DNA from: Diaporthe sp. PMI_573
Taxonomy: Eukaryota > Ascomycota > Sordariomycetes > Diaporthales > Diaporthaceae
DNA: 64,000 nucleotides
Assembly (NCBI GenBank): GCA_021399435.1
Contig: JAJTUP010000018.1
Span: forward strand, 186,001-250,000
Direction: 5' to 3'
Part shown: positions 53,836 through 64,000 of the stretch, piece after piece
How the letters are laid out: each line of letters starts with the position of its first letter
How positions within the stretch are numbered: the first letter of the stretch is position 1
The notes under the pieces: generated by a model
What the model saw: the letters and a program-made list of their open reading frames with translations, nothing else
What the model was told of the DNA's origin: nothing
Database searches by the model: none
Position numbers and translations under genes: made by a program

Positions 53836-54540
53836 GGTGCTGATAAGCTTTGCTGTCGTGTCCGCGAAGTTCCCGTACAAATTGGAGGAAATGAGTTGAA
53901 GGCGAGCTCAACGTTATGGTGATGGAGAGCAAGTTACACTCAGGTTCAGGTTGTAGGTGTGGTGACTCCAGAATGGAGGCTATTCTTCAGGCGTGTTCAT
54001 TAGGATGCTATGTACGCCAGCTATATGTGCCTCGACCGTGTCGGCGACCCGGCCGTCGATCCCGGTGCGAAGCCGCCAGCATCTCGGCGTTCTCTAAGCG
54101 CCCTTTCGGCCTCGGCCTCGGCGACACTGGCTGGCCCGCGGGCGTGGCCGAACCGCTATGACTGCCCGGCAATGTGATTGGTGAGACGGGTGACGTTTGG
54201 TTTGTGCATGGGTCGCCCTCAGCTGTCGGCCCAACACGTCCTCACTGTCTCGGCGATCATAGAGCTCACGCTGGGGGGGCTTCTGATCACGATATCTTCC
54301 CACAAAAAAAGTTATCGGCGAACCCAGGTAGTGGAGAACAGCATGCCAGGGCCGGCTCTACCTGGTTCGGGATGGAGAACCATGAGGCCGAGGGGACGCG
54401 CATCAGCACGTGTGTTATCTTTTCCTCAACATACATATACCGATAAGTTTTACCTTGAGTGTTAGCCTTTTGGCCCCGCCGAGCAACGAATCTATATCAA
54501 CTTCATTTCCACGACAACAGTCTACCACCATATATCTGCA
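53836..54540. other. Divergent promoter region (RraA-type / aminotransferase)
   Basis: About 700 bases between divergent genes. No gene seen. A CGG-like inverted pattern for a Zn2Cys6 regulator might lie near 54040-54130 (GCGACCCGGCCGTCG), but this is only a guess. A short A-run is at 54303. Confidence 0.4.
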
Positions 54541-55997
54541 ATGTCTCGATTCGCCAAACTCGCTGACACGGCCCCGGATGCCGCCTTCGCGTTGATCGAA
54601 CAGTTCAAGGCAGACCCTTCGTCAATAAAGGTCGACCTCAGTCCAGGTTTCTATCGTGACGAGGATGCGAAACCGTGGGTGCTTCCATCAGTACGAATGG
54701 CGAGTAATAAATTGTCACTGCCGGTCCGACTTTTGTTCACTTCGTGCTGACGACAGCCAGGCCAAGCAAGCCTTGCTCGACAACTCATCGAATGACCATG
54801 AGCACCTGCCTCTGCTCGGACATACCGAGCTCTTAAACCAAGCTCGAAAACTGGTCTTCGATGCGACACCCGAGGAAGCCAAGACCATTGCTTCCATCCA
54901 GACTATCGCAGGCACTGGGGCAAACCACCTTGGTGCCCTGTTCTTGGCGAAAGCTTGCCGTCCTCAGACTGTCTGGATCTCGGATCTCTCGTGGATCAAC
55001 CACCAGGAGATATGGAACCTTGTTGACAGTAGCATCCAGCGTCAGGCTTACCCATACTTCAATGCAGAGTCATTCACCGTCAACTTCGAGGCTCTCATAC
55101 AAACCTTGCGATCAAAGGCCATAGAAGGCGATGTGGTCATTCTACACGGCTGTGCACACAACCCGACCGGGGTAGACTTCACCAAAGATCAGTGGAAGAT
55201 CGTGGCTGATGTTTGCCAAGAAAAGAAGCTCATTCCTTTCTTCGACCTCGCCTAGTAGGTGGCTCAATTACGTGAGAAAGCATTCGAGTGAACTGACATC
55301 TTAACAGCCAAGGGTTCGCCACTGGAGACTTGACTGACGATGCTTGGTCCATAAGACACTTCTTCCAAGCCACTTCACTGGAGCTTCTAGTAGCGGAGTC
55401 TTTTTCCAAGAACTTTGGTCTCTATGGCGAACGTGTGGGCGTTCTTCACGTTGTTTGCCGGACAGAGGCAGCTCAGGCCAAAACCCTCAGCATGCTCACG
55501 CGTTTGTCCCGCGCTGAAATAACAACACCTCCCGTAAACGGCGCCAGGATCGTGGCAAGGGTGCTTGGAGATGAGAGCCTTAAGGATCAGTGGCTTTCTG
55601 ATCTCTTACACATGAGCGATCGCATGAGGTTGATGAGAACGAAACTGGTAGAAGGGCTCCGCGAGCGTCAGACACCCGGCTCTTGGGACCACATACTGAC
55701 CGATGTAAGTAACAGCGGCTAGGCCTGAACTGTTCTCCATCAACTGACTGAATATATCTAGATTGGAATGTTCTCTATGACTGGTCTGCGACCGCCACAA
55801 ATTCGGAAACTAAGAGAGGAACATCACGTGTACCTCCTGCCCTCTGGTAGGATTTCCGTGACAGGCTGTTGGTCTCGCCAAATTTGTCCATATCTAACTA
55901 TCAAGAGGCTGACCCGCTTTTAGTGACCGAGCATAACGTAGAGCATGTTGCAGAGGCTTTTCACGGAGTCATTGTTGGCCCAGTGTCTGGTGAATAG
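54541..55997 (+). CDS. Aspartate/aromatic-type aminotransferase (fold type I)
   Basis: Five exons, 54541-54690, 54761-55254, 55308-55704, 55762-55867 and 55924-55997, give about 406 residues. The first join (GTACGA..GCCAG) is the least certain; an alternative donor lies some 28 bases downstream. The third intron is ordinary, while the fourth uses a GTTGGT donor and restores RISVTGLTEHNVEHVAEAF. Recognisable blocks: SPGFYRDED at the substrate arm, EHLPLLGHTELLNQARKLVF, LHGCAHNPTGVD (Asn and Pro of the cofactor pocket), FFDLAYQGFATGD across a splice, and PLP lysine Lys249 in SFSKNFGLYGER. The aspartate aminotransferase family exchanges amino groups between amino acids and 2-oxo acids; no mitochondrial presequence is seen. 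In this cluster it may supply or remove an amino group from a 2-oxo acid intermediate. Confidence 0.82.
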
Positions 55998-56290
55998 TTC
56001 GATGAAGAGCGAGGCCGCATATTGAGGAGTAGAAATGTAGACCGCATGGGCTCAAATGGGATTGCTCATCAGAAATTCCATAATGATATTTGAAAGACGA
56101 GAGGTCCAGTTGGTCAGGATGTACAATTTTGACATGGCTTGCAACTGCGAGTGAAGACCTGGCGAGTATAAGTGCTACCTTGCAGAAAAAGAAGTAACTC
56201 GTGTCACTTCAACATTGATTAATATCGCACATACATAATGACGAGGAGAGAATGGCGGTTGTATTCATTGAAACCTCACATTTATGTCCC

Positions 56291-57145
56291 TCATTTCATG
56301 GTTGCCTCTCCTAATTCTATAACCGTTTCTATGTGCTGCCACATGGCTGGCGGATTAGAATACATTGGAAAATGCCCACTGTCCGGAATTCTGGCCATGT
56401 TGATCCCGGCCGCAGCCAGTTTGGGTAGATAGGACAACGAGTCGAACTGCTCTCCATACATGAAGATACGTGGGCATGGCAGCGCCAGGAACTTTTGGAG
56501 AAGATTGCCCTCGTCCGACAGTTCAACCATGGAAGAAAAGATCGGCCGGACAGATTGGGGCCGGGACTTGAGCCGCAGACTAGTCGCATACATTGCGCTA
56601 CCGTAAAATGGTGCACGGGCAGTGCGCTCGATGAAGTCGTTGAAAAATGCTTCATCGTCTGATGCCGGGTAGTCGAAAATCTGCCGGCTGAGGAAACAGT
56701 CTTCGGGCGCGAGGTTGCCTTTTATGTTGGTGAAGCTCAAGACCCGATGGGGATGCTTGTGCGAGAGTTCCAGGGCGGTCAGAGCTCCCATCGAATGTCC
56801 AACCAGGTGGAACTTGTCTATGCCGAGTGCGTCGAGTGCGGTTTCAGCAGTCCTGACCAGGAAGGGGATGGAGAGTTGCGTTGGGTCTGCACAAGTCGAT
56901 TGGCCACAGCCAGGTGCATCGTATGCCACGAATGCCCGTCCGCTGAAGGACTTCCTCAGGAGAAAGTCGGAGAAGTCTTCTTTCGTAGACCCAAAACCGT
57001 GCAGGAATAAGACGGGTGCGAGTGCTCCTGTTCGATGTGTGATTGCAAGCGAGATTGCCGTGCCGTCGATATTGAGATCCCACGCCTCGGTGGCAGGGTT
57101 TGAGTCGGAATGCCCGTTCATATCTGGCACAAATTCTTCTTGCAT
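56291..57145 (-). CDS. Alpha/beta hydrolase (meta-cleavage hydrolase/MhpC-like)
   Basis: Intronless, 284 residues. LFLHGFGSTKEDFSDFL contains the HG oxyanion dipeptide, YDAPGCGQST follows, the nucleophile elbow is HLVGHSMGAL, and the catalytic His lies in IPDSGHFPMYSNP near the C terminus. Length and motifs fit the C-C bond hydrolase/haloperoxidase superfamily, whose members open meta-cleavage products or hydrolyse enol-lactones. No signal peptide. Minus strand, convergent with the aminotransferase and divergent from the HpcH/HpaI aldolase. Substrate unknown. Confidence 0.85.
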   Translation of the reverse strand: MQEEFVPDMNGHSDSNPATEAWDLNIDGTAISLAITHRTGALAPVLFLHGFGSTKEDFSDFLLRKSFSGRAFVAYDAPGCGQSTCADPTQLSIPFLVRTAETALDALGIDKFHLVGHSMGALTALELSHKHPHRVLSFTNIKGNLAPEDCFLSRQIFDYPASDDEAFFNDFIERTARAPFYGSAMYATSLRLKSRPQSVRPIFSSMVELSDEGNLLQKFLALPCPRIFMYGEQFDSLSYLPKLAAAGINMARIPDSGHFPMYSNPPAMWQHIETVIELGEATMK

Positions 57146-57626
57146 GAGGAATACATTGGCGTGTTCTTTGCAATGGGACCACGGCCAATGCGAGCCTTAT
57201 TTGACCGCAAAAATCAGTTCCGGCAAGCAGCGGTCCGTTCACCTTCGGTTCGGCGTTCGTCGATCGCCGCACCGGATAGGGCAAACTGGTGACTACTCGA
57301 AGGCGTGAACTCGGCGCCGAACGCGCTCGGAGACACACTTTGATACCGACGCAATTCGCCGAAAGCAATGCAAGCCTTGGGTCTTTTCTTTTTCGGAGGA
57401 GGAAACAGATACGGTTTTCCTTTTCTCCGAATATTCATGGCGATGGGCTGTTTGTTGGCGAAGATCTAACTAAATACACTGCCCGTGGCTGAAAAGGCCG
57501 CCTACTAAGAGTTGTGTATAGCTGCCATATTCGCCTCTACCGCCTCCTGAGCCCTTGATACTGATTGTGCCTGAGAACAAGACGACGATATTTACATTAA
57601 ATACCCCGTTCTTATCGCCCATAAAA
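57146..57626. other. Divergent promoter region (hydrolase / aldolase)
   Basis: About 480 bases between divergent genes; no gene seen. Confidence 0.45.
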
Positions 57627-58602
57627 ATGGCGCATCCCTCCGCTACCCCTGGTACGGGGCACAACCCACAGCTACGTCTACTCAATGCTCTTCGCGCAGG
57701 CTCGAAACCCATAATGACCTTTTTGGGGCTTCCATCCTTCCGTTCAGCACAGATCGTAGCACAAACTGGCCTTGATGTCAGTGCGACCTCTTTCAGAAGC
57801 TTCCCTTTTCCTTGGCTGACAATTGCACTTGAAGGGCATTATCATCGACTGCGAACATGGTCACATCAGCGACGATGCCATGCACAACGCTACGGCAGCA
57901 ATTGCCGCCTTGGGGGTATCACCACTCGTCCGTATTCGTATGACCCATCCAGATCTGATCAAAAGAGCTCTCGACGCCGGTGCTCAGTATGTAAATTTCA
58001 ACAAGGCTCAGGTGTGTTCAAAGCTAATGATTTATCCAGCGGTATCGTAGTTCCTCAGGTCAACACAGCCGAGGAAGCTATGAGAGTCGTCGCTTACTCG
58101 AAATTCCCTCCCCAGGGCCTTCGCGGGCAAGGCTCAGCGTTCTCGTGTATCGCTCACAATGTCGACATGAACACGTACATCAGGACTGCGAACGAGGCAT
58201 TGATTACGTGTCTTCAAATTGAAACAAAAGCCGGAGTGGACAATGTTGACGCGATTTGTTCTGTTCCTGGTGTGGGTACGTATTTATTTCAGTCCCTCTG
58301 TCATATCAGTCAATAATGACCTTGCTGATCGTTCTCAAGACATGGTGTTTATAGGTCCTAATGATCTTGCCCTCTCATTGCTAGGCTATGTTCCTGCAAG
58401 AGGTGATGAGCCTGAGTTTATCAGGGCGATTGATAAGATAGTGGCAGCTGCGAGAAAGCATGGTAAATGGGTCGCGCGGCTTTCAAACGACGGTTCTTCG
58501 TGCAAGGAGCACCTCGAGATTTTCGACACAGTAGCAATGAGCTATGATGTCCGAGCGATCCAGAACTGGTACAGAACTGAGTTGGAACTCGCACGCTCCT
58601 GA
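57627..58602 (+). CDS. HpcH/HpaI-family aldolase
   Basis: Four exons, 57627-57776, 57835-57986, 58040-58275 and 58340-58602, in phases 0, 2 and 1, give 266 residues; introns are 53-64 bases. Family blocks: FLGLPSFRSAQIVAQTGLDGIIIDCEHGHI (splice between D and G), SPLVRIR, AGAHGIVVPQV (splice inside the His codon), QIETKAGVDN with the metal-binding Glu, and PGVDMVFIGPNDLALSLLG. The arginine of VRIR and the metal site are in place. The enzymes cleave 4-hydroxy-2-oxo acids such as 4-hydroxy-2-oxoheptanedioate into pyruvate and an aldehyde with a divalent metal. Cytosolic. It precedes the pathway regulator by about 740 bases. Confidence 0.88.
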
Positions 58603-59346
58603 AGAGACGGGCCCTTGAGTAATAAGATTGACCCACGAAATGCGATATATAGTCATTACAATGTACCAACCGATCCCGATGTCGCAACCAGATCTGTTGC
58701 TTACTTCAATCCCCCTTTGGCATATTGTTGCTCGAACCTGTGCTACGGCCTAATATTACTAGCCTCAGGCTCACGGAAAAAGACGCAATTCCAGACTTCG
58801 TCAAGATCACTCAGCAACCCTTCCAGCGTTGCCATTTTTTGTTCTTAGTCCATCAAAGTGACTTTTTGAAACTCCGTGGATTGCTTTCCTTTTTACTACT
58901 CTTTTGCATGCTGAATGGCTGGTTATATCTATGAGCTGATTGATTCCGTTCGACAGTTGACCATGATATGAACACCTAGAGAATAATAGTGCCGTGTCAT
59001 CGTAGATGCCGTACCTTTATGTGAGAGATTTCACAGGTCCAAGTTATCCTCTGACATTCCGTACCACGAAATGGTTCGAATCGTGGTCACTATTGCTCTT
59101 GATGGGTCGCCGAAAACCATTGACAGCACCGGCATCTTGACATAGGGTGATGGTCTCGGCATGGCGTGCGTGGCCGCTCGGCCTCGGTGATTCATGCCGA
59201 GCAGCAAACCTTGCCGCTTCGGAGTCAAACGGGCCGCCTCTAGATTGACTGACTTCTTTAGCCGAACCGCGCTCGATCCCTTCTTTGACCGTGTTGCTGG
59301 GCCCGAGCCGGTATCAAGTCCTCAAGTGACCGAACGCCGCACCAAC
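58603..59346. other. Intergenic, promoter of the second regulator
   Basis: No gene seen. A GGTTCGAATC at about 59073-59082 resembles a tRNA B-box, but no cloverleaf can be drawn around it. Confidence 0.45.
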
Positions 59347-61615
59347 ATGTCAGCAGAGAACGACGCATCTCCGACGATGGCACAAGACGTCTCCGAATCA
59401 AACCTCAGTCTACCGCCGAGCGACGGGACTCCTTCCGCACTTCGGACTCGGAGTAGGCAGACAGCGTAAGTAATATGAGACCTGCCTGAGCATTCAAGAT
59501 CTCGGGCGGCTGATCGTGTCGGAGTTGCCGCCGGTGCCACCTGCGCAAGGTCCGATGCAGCGGCGGAAGCCCCTGCGATGGTTGCCGTCGTTCCAAGAAA
59601 GCAGAAGAATGTGTCTATGCGGCTAAGCGTGGCTCAACCAAAGCCAGCCATCGGTGAGCAGCCCAAGCCCTGCATATGGAACCCTCTCAGGTCTGTCATT
59701 AATCAACGGCCGAAGTAATGCGCGCCCCTCGGCATCTGGAGGCGAACATGTTCGCAGGTTTGAAGATTCACCGAGGGCTACAAACGTGACAGGCTCTCCC
59801 GAGCAAACTATCAGGGTCGAAACACGAGGTGCACACGAGGCTCTGATCAGAGAGCCTGCTTCCATGCGTGCGCCTTGGTTTGTCAACATGAACGTGCCAA
59901 ACACCCCGATCCTGGTTGCCGAGTCTTCTGATGCCGCCTTTGCCACCCGCTTCCGACAAGTTGTATCGAACACCCAGCAGAACCACCTCCCCAGAGTGGA
60001 TTACGTGGATGATGAGACCATCTTGACTCTCTCGGACGCCGACTGCGCTTGGCCCACTCCAGCTCGCGCACGTTTCTTGCTAGACACTACACTTAAACGT
60101 CTTGGCCGTTCCTATCACATTCTTCTCCGCAGCACTGTATTCGGAGAGCTCGAGCAGCATATTCGCAGCCCGACCTCCACCAGCCTCTTGACCAGGAGCA
60201 GGCTCTGGGCTGCCTTTGCCATCGGAGAGCTTTATGCAACGAGAATGTCCGTGTCAAGTGGCACTTTTCCCGGGCTCAACTACTTCGCCAAGGCCACCAA
60301 GATTCTTCACATCATCCCTGAAAGACCGCTGATCGGCACGGTCGAGGTCAACCTGCTCCTCGTAAGCACAAATTCCACTAGCTTCAGGGGAAAATCTGTT
60401 GATGATGTCGTACATAGTCATTCTATTCACTCTGTCTGAATCGAAGGCATTCGGCCTATATCCTCGCCGGCTCGGGGCTGAGACTTGCCGTGGTCATGGG
60501 TCTACACCTCAAGGTCCCTCCGAGTATCCTGCCCGACTTGGCCGCTCGAGAGCACAGGAATCGAGTCTGGTGGACCGCTTACACATTCGACCGCATGTGG
60601 TCGGCGAAGATGGGTTTCCCCCACGCTATCTCTGACGATGAAATCAAGGTGGATCTGCCATCAAATCCACACGAGCAGATTGACACGGCAGACTTCCCGG
60701 ACCGCTCCTACTTCGTGGCTAGAATCACCCTTGCCAAGTTGACGTCCCGGATAATGAACTTGATCTATGGGTATGATTCTCAGGCAAAATCGCTCTCGGA
60801 GAGAGTGCAGTCTGCCTTTCGGGATTTGCGGGCGTGGATGGATGAGCTTCCAGAGTCCCTCAAGGTCGACAACCCAACTCCATCCAAATGCGATCCCCGA
60901 TCATGCTCTTTGCAATTATTGTTCAACCAGGTAATTTCTACACGCTGTGATTTCCTCTCGCAGACCAGCTAACCGAGTGATCGTAAAGTTAGTGATCCTC
61001 GCGACACGACCAATCCTGCTGCATGTGCTCAGGACCCGTTTAACGCAGCCACAACCCGAACCGGACATTCCCGAGTCTGCCCTGGCGCTCTCCGAGGCCT
61101 GCGTGACATGTGCTCGTCACTCATATAGTCTACTAACTGACAATTGGACTAATGGGTCCCTGATGGTGTTCGACTATTTCGACACGCAATACATGTTCTC
61201 CACAGGGACGATCCTGGCCATCTCGGTACTTTGGGAGAGGGACGCGTGTTCCATGGACAGGGATCGGCTGGAATGCGTTGCGCAATTTCTCCTACAATTG
61301 AAGCTCAACGGAAATCTTGCGGCAGCAGAATTTCATCAGCATATCAACGCCATCATGCCTCTGTTAGAAGCAAGGCAGTTGGAGTTGAGGAACCGAGACA
61401 GGCTCAATGCAATGCCTGATACTGCAGAGAGTTCATCGTTTGGGATCACCTCTGCCCAAGGATATTCGGACCGAAGGGTCGCAACAGAAATCACGCTCTC
61501 TGAGCCGTTCTTTCAGGACCTTTTGGCACAACCGGCGACAGATCTCCAGTTCATCGATCAAGCAAGCTTCATGGACGTCGATCCTAGTCTCTACTGGTCA
61601 AATCCAGCAATCTGA
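59347..61615 (+). CDS. Zn2Cys6 transcription factor, second cluster regulator
   Basis: Five exons, 59347-59465, 59525-59653, 59716-60361, 60418-60930 and 60989-61615, all in phase, give 677 residues. The zinc cluster is visible only after splicing: intron 1 ends one base before the first cysteine codon, and the spliced frame reads RTRSRQTACRRCHLRKVRC, then PCDGC, then EECVYAAKR, the exact C-x2-C-x6-C-x6-C-x2-C-x6-C spacing. The middle homology region follows (LLTRSRLWAAFAIGELYA, SAYILAGSGLRLAVVMGLHLKV, EHRNRVWWTAYTFDRMWSAKMGFP, LVILATRPILLHVL). ATG 59347 was preferred to one 51 codons upstream because the zinc cluster usually lies within 60 residues of the start. Immediate downstream neighbour of the aldolase, so the likely activator of the second cluster. 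Confidence 0.88.
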
Positions 61616-61909
61616 AGCTCTCGGCACGCAAGGAGAATTAAATGTTCAGAACCGCTTTCGTTTTTGGATGGTGATACATCAGCCCGGGCAGAATCCGTCG
61701 GCCTAGGACCCATTTACATGTCACGGTGTCTGCGCCTTTATGGGTTGAGAAACGAAAGCATTTGATCTATCTATGCAAATAGCAGTCGCTTTCTTGAACA
61801 AAAGGAAATGAAAACAAAAAATGGCAAAGCAGGAAACAATTTCCTTGGCTCGGGTATCGCTATTTACACTCCAAAATCAAAACAATCATAGGGGTATCAA
61901 TCTCCACCA

Positions 61910-63493
61910 TCACCACATGTCGTCAAACCGGGTAGCCCTCCTACCCAGCCTGCCTCGATCTCTCAGTCTCCTCAGTCTCTCCTCCTCCGCTCTCCTTTCC
62001 TCCTCGATCTCCTCCCTATCAAGCCTCTCCCTCCTGAGGTCGTCCATCAACCTCAGGTCTGCCGCCCTTCGTCGTGCCTCCGCCTCCTCCTTGGCAATCC
62101 TCTCTTCGGCGCGTTTCTCCCGCTCGCGCTGGGCAATCCGAGCTGTGACTTCGTCCTCAAAGATCGCCTCGGCCTCCTGCTGCTTCCTTTTATCTTCCGC
62201 CCTGGCGAGGTGATCGAGTAACCTCTGCCTCTCGAGCTCCGCCTTGGCGTGTTTGACCTGTTCCGCGCGCCGGGCCTCCTCCTCGGCCAGCTTCTGTTCC
62301 TCACGCTCAGCAGCCAGGCGTAGGTGCTCGTGGTACTTGAGCTCGTTGATCTCTTCTTCCAGCTGGTGTCGCTCGCGTCTGGCTCGGTGTCCGACCTCGG
62401 AGGCTGCGCTCTCGTGGATGGACCTTGTCCAATGTCCCAGGCACTGGCGGATACGGTCGTGGCCCCCTAGGCGAGGCTCTTTGCAACCTTTCTCAATGCA
62501 CGAATGGGACCGACAGAAGCCATTGCGGTGAATCACCTCGTGAGAACACTTGTCATGGCGGCAGCAGTGTTCACGACAGTACAGCGAGGAAGGCAGCTGG
62601 CCGGCGTTGCAGGAGCTGTGGGCGCAGGAATGGGCAGGGCAGAAGCCACCTGTGGTCTTGGCCTCGTGGAGACACTTGTCGACAGCGCACTCGTGGGCAG
62701 AGCAGTACTTGGCGCTCCGGCTGTGGATGTCGAACTTGGCCTGGTGGCAGCCGGAGCCGTGGCAGGTGTGCTGCTTGCAGTAGTGCGACTTGGACTCCTT
62801 GCCGTCGACACAGCCCTCGAGGCTGCACTTGTGGGCGAAGCAGAAGTCACTCTTTGAGGCGGCAATCTGGCGGCAGCCCTGTCCCGACTTGGCACAGGGG
62901 ATGTGCTGATCGCAGTGGATAGCCTGTCGTCCGTCCGAAAAGCGCATGCGCATACGCCTGCAGCCACGCACCAGGCCGCATGGGATGTGCATGCTGCAGT
63001 GGCCAGCCCCCGGCATTACAGCTGGCTGTGGGCAATTGGGCACCATGACGCACAGGTGGGCGTGGCAGAAGCGGCGTCCGGTTTGTGGACGGTGGGGGCA
63101 TCCTCTGATATCGCATGTGAGATGCGCCTCACAGACACTAAGTTGGCCGAGCCGGGGACGGGCACAGTGTTTCTGGGCACATCTGTGCTGAGAGCAAATG
63201 TAAGGGAAGGGTTCCTTTTCGGAGCGGGAAGCCTGTGTAATGCAGCCCCTGGTGCCTTTGCATTTTCCGTGGAAAGAACAGTAACGGTGGAGGGTGTCTC
63301 TTGGGTTGATGCAGAAGGGGACATTGTCATTCCTCGGGGCCTGACACGTATGGTCCTGGCAGTAGGACGAGTAAATTCTGGTTCCACGGATGGTGTCGTA
63401 CACATGCTTCCTGTCACAGCCCACAACCCCACACTTTTTACTGCCACTGGCGGCCATCGAGTCGGCTCGCCTCGGAGGTCTGGCGCTCGGCAT
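61910..63493 (-). CDS. Cys/His-module repeat protein with C-terminal coiled coil
   Basis: Intronless, 527 residues (or 515 from the second ATG at 63457). Residues about 20-350 contain 14 successive modules, each ending C-x2-H (for example YCQDH, YCSFH, VCEAH, FCHAH, YCKQH, FCPAH, YCREH, FCRSH) and usually followed by x-C and another Cys 4-5 residues on. The pattern C-x(3-5)-C-x(8-17)-C-x2-H would bind one zinc per module. Residues about 365-515 are almost entirely Glu/Arg/Lys/Ala heptads, a long single coiled coil. No signal peptide or membrane segment. I know no named family for this exact module; related repeats occur in other fungal hypothetical proteins. Nucleic-acid or protein binding is plausible but unproven. 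Confidence 0.75.
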   Translation of the reverse strand: MPSARPPRRADSMAASGSKKCGVVGCDRKHVYDTIRGTRIYSSYCQDHTCQAPRNDNVPFCINPRDTLHRYCSFHGKCKGTRGCITQASRSEKEPFPYICSQHRCAQKHCARPRLGQLSVCEAHLTCDIRGCPHRPQTGRRFCHAHLCVMVPNCPQPAVMPGAGHCSMHIPCGLVRGCRRMRMRFSDGRQAIHCDQHIPCAKSGQGCRQIAASKSDFCFAHKCSLEGCVDGKESKSHYCKQHTCHGSGCHQAKFDIHSRSAKYCSAHECAVDKCLHEAKTTGGFCPAHSCAHSSCNAGQLPSSLYCREHCCRHDKCSHEVIHRNGFCRSHSCIEKGCKEPRLGGHDRIRQCLGHWTRSIHESAASEVGHRARRERHQLEEEINELKYHEHLRLAAEREEQKLAEEEARRAEQVKHAKAELERQRLLDHLARAEDKRKQQEAEAIFEDEVTARIAQREREKRAEERIAKEEAEARRRAADLRLMDDLRRERLDREEIEEERRAEEERLRRLRDRGRLGRRATRFDDMW

Positions 63494-64000
63494 GAAGGCG
63501 TCTATGATTTCGATGTGATGGGCCAGTTTGATAGGTGGGTAACTGGGAGTGGGTGTTGTTGTGGGGCAGCAATGCCTGAGCGTGCTGTAGGCGTGCCCAA
63601 CTCACAAGCGAGTGAGGCTTGGTGCGATGTATGTGTGATAGGCGAACAAGTGTGCCTGATCTGCAGCCCTGTTGTTGTTGTGGACAGGCTGGATGTGATG
63701 ATGTCTTGCAGGCTGCGAATAGGGTGTGATTACTGACGGATTGGGCACGGCAAGTGGATTGATTGAATGGAGAATGACAGCGAAGTCGGGCACGGTGGTT
63801 GCCTTAGTTGATTTATACGACTGTGCAAACTGTGCAAAGCAGGGCGGAAAATGCACAATAAGTACCTATCTATTGTATTTAAAAAGAGGCCAAACAGCTG
63901 CCTGGTGTTAGTTGTTATGAAGAGGACCGTGAAGTGCAGTAATGGGCGTTACACTTGGAGCCCTCACTCCGTCACTTAGCTTTGGGTCAGCCATTCTCCA
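63494..64000. other. Promoter side of the Cys/His-repeat gene
   Basis: No gene seen. The 277-codon plus-strand frame overlapping from the left is antisense to the repeat gene. Confidence 0.5.

Noticed and set aside
53042..53899. 285-codon plus-strand ORF
   Set aside because: Antisense shadow of the tandem RraA gene; Ser/Arg/Pro-rich with no domain.
59073..59082. tRNA B-box-like GGTTCGAATC
   Set aside because: No A-box at a suitable distance and no acceptor or anticodon stem could be paired.
62903..63736. 277-codon plus-strand ORF
   Set aside because: Entirely antisense to the Cys/His-repeat gene over most of its length; openness follows from the repeated codons of that gene.
1..64000. CRISPR arrays, operons with Shine-Dalgarno sites, riboswitches
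   Set aside because: Spliceosomal introns show a eukaryotic genome; no regularly spaced direct-repeat array was seen.

Overview
The window reads as nuclear DNA of a filamentous ascomycete (Pezizomycotina, most likely Sordariomycetes). Genes carry short introns of about 40-155 bases with GTRNGT-type donors and CTAAC/CTGAC branch sites. Families typical of these fungi abound: Zn2Cys6 and bZIP regulators, fungal NRPS condensation domains, ACS-type MFS transporters, F-box-like proteins and a SMYD-like SET protein. AT-rich stretches hold decayed ORFs whose stops are mostly CAG/CAA to TAG/TAA, the pattern expected of repeat-induced point mutation (RIP). All gene models were built by hand from open frames, splice signals and phase agreement; there is no transcript evidence.

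Layout. 0-2.7 kb: the 3' end of an NRPS entering from the left and a separate, complete, stand-alone condensation domain on the minus strand. 3-12.7 kb: gene-poor, with decayed ORFs, one plausible unknown gene (about 7.97-9.08 kb, minus) and a long foldback (inverted-repeat) element at 10.98-12.38 kb that carries short telomere-like repeats and a nested insertion. 13.2-15.0 kb: a GT61/EOGT-like glycosyltransferase. 15.7-30.1 kb: first metabolic cluster (two-domain ABM-like protein, carboxymuconolactone-decarboxylase-like protein, HSL-type hydrolase, a cyclase-family gene with one premature stop, Zn2Cys6 regulator, EthD-like protein, Baeyer-Villiger monooxygenase, MFS transporter).

31-46 kb: accessory region. 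It holds a 78-aa secreted cysteine-rich protein visible only after splicing, a small hypothetical protein, a secreted ADP-ribosyltransferase-like protein, a SET protein, F-box/DUF-type proteins, a secreted protein, and a divergent bZIP-SDR pair. 46-49 kb is AT-rich and mostly empty, with one decayed coding stretch. 49.1-61.6 kb: second metabolic cluster (FAD aromatic hydroxylase-like protein, esterase, a tandem-fused RraA-type aldolase, an aminotransferase, a meta-cleavage-type hydrolase, an HpcH/HpaI aldolase and a Zn2Cys6 regulator). 61.9-63.5 kb: a protein with 14 Cys/His modules followed by a long charged coiled coil.

Both metabolic clusters look catabolic rather than biosynthetic. The first combines lactone-forming oxygenation, ester/lactone hydrolysis and uptake. 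The second combines ring hydroxylation, C-C bond hydrolysis and two pyruvate-type aldolases, each set with its own regulator. No ring-cleavage dioxygenase is visible in either. The substrates are unknown, and the cluster assignments are inference from gene content and adjacency.
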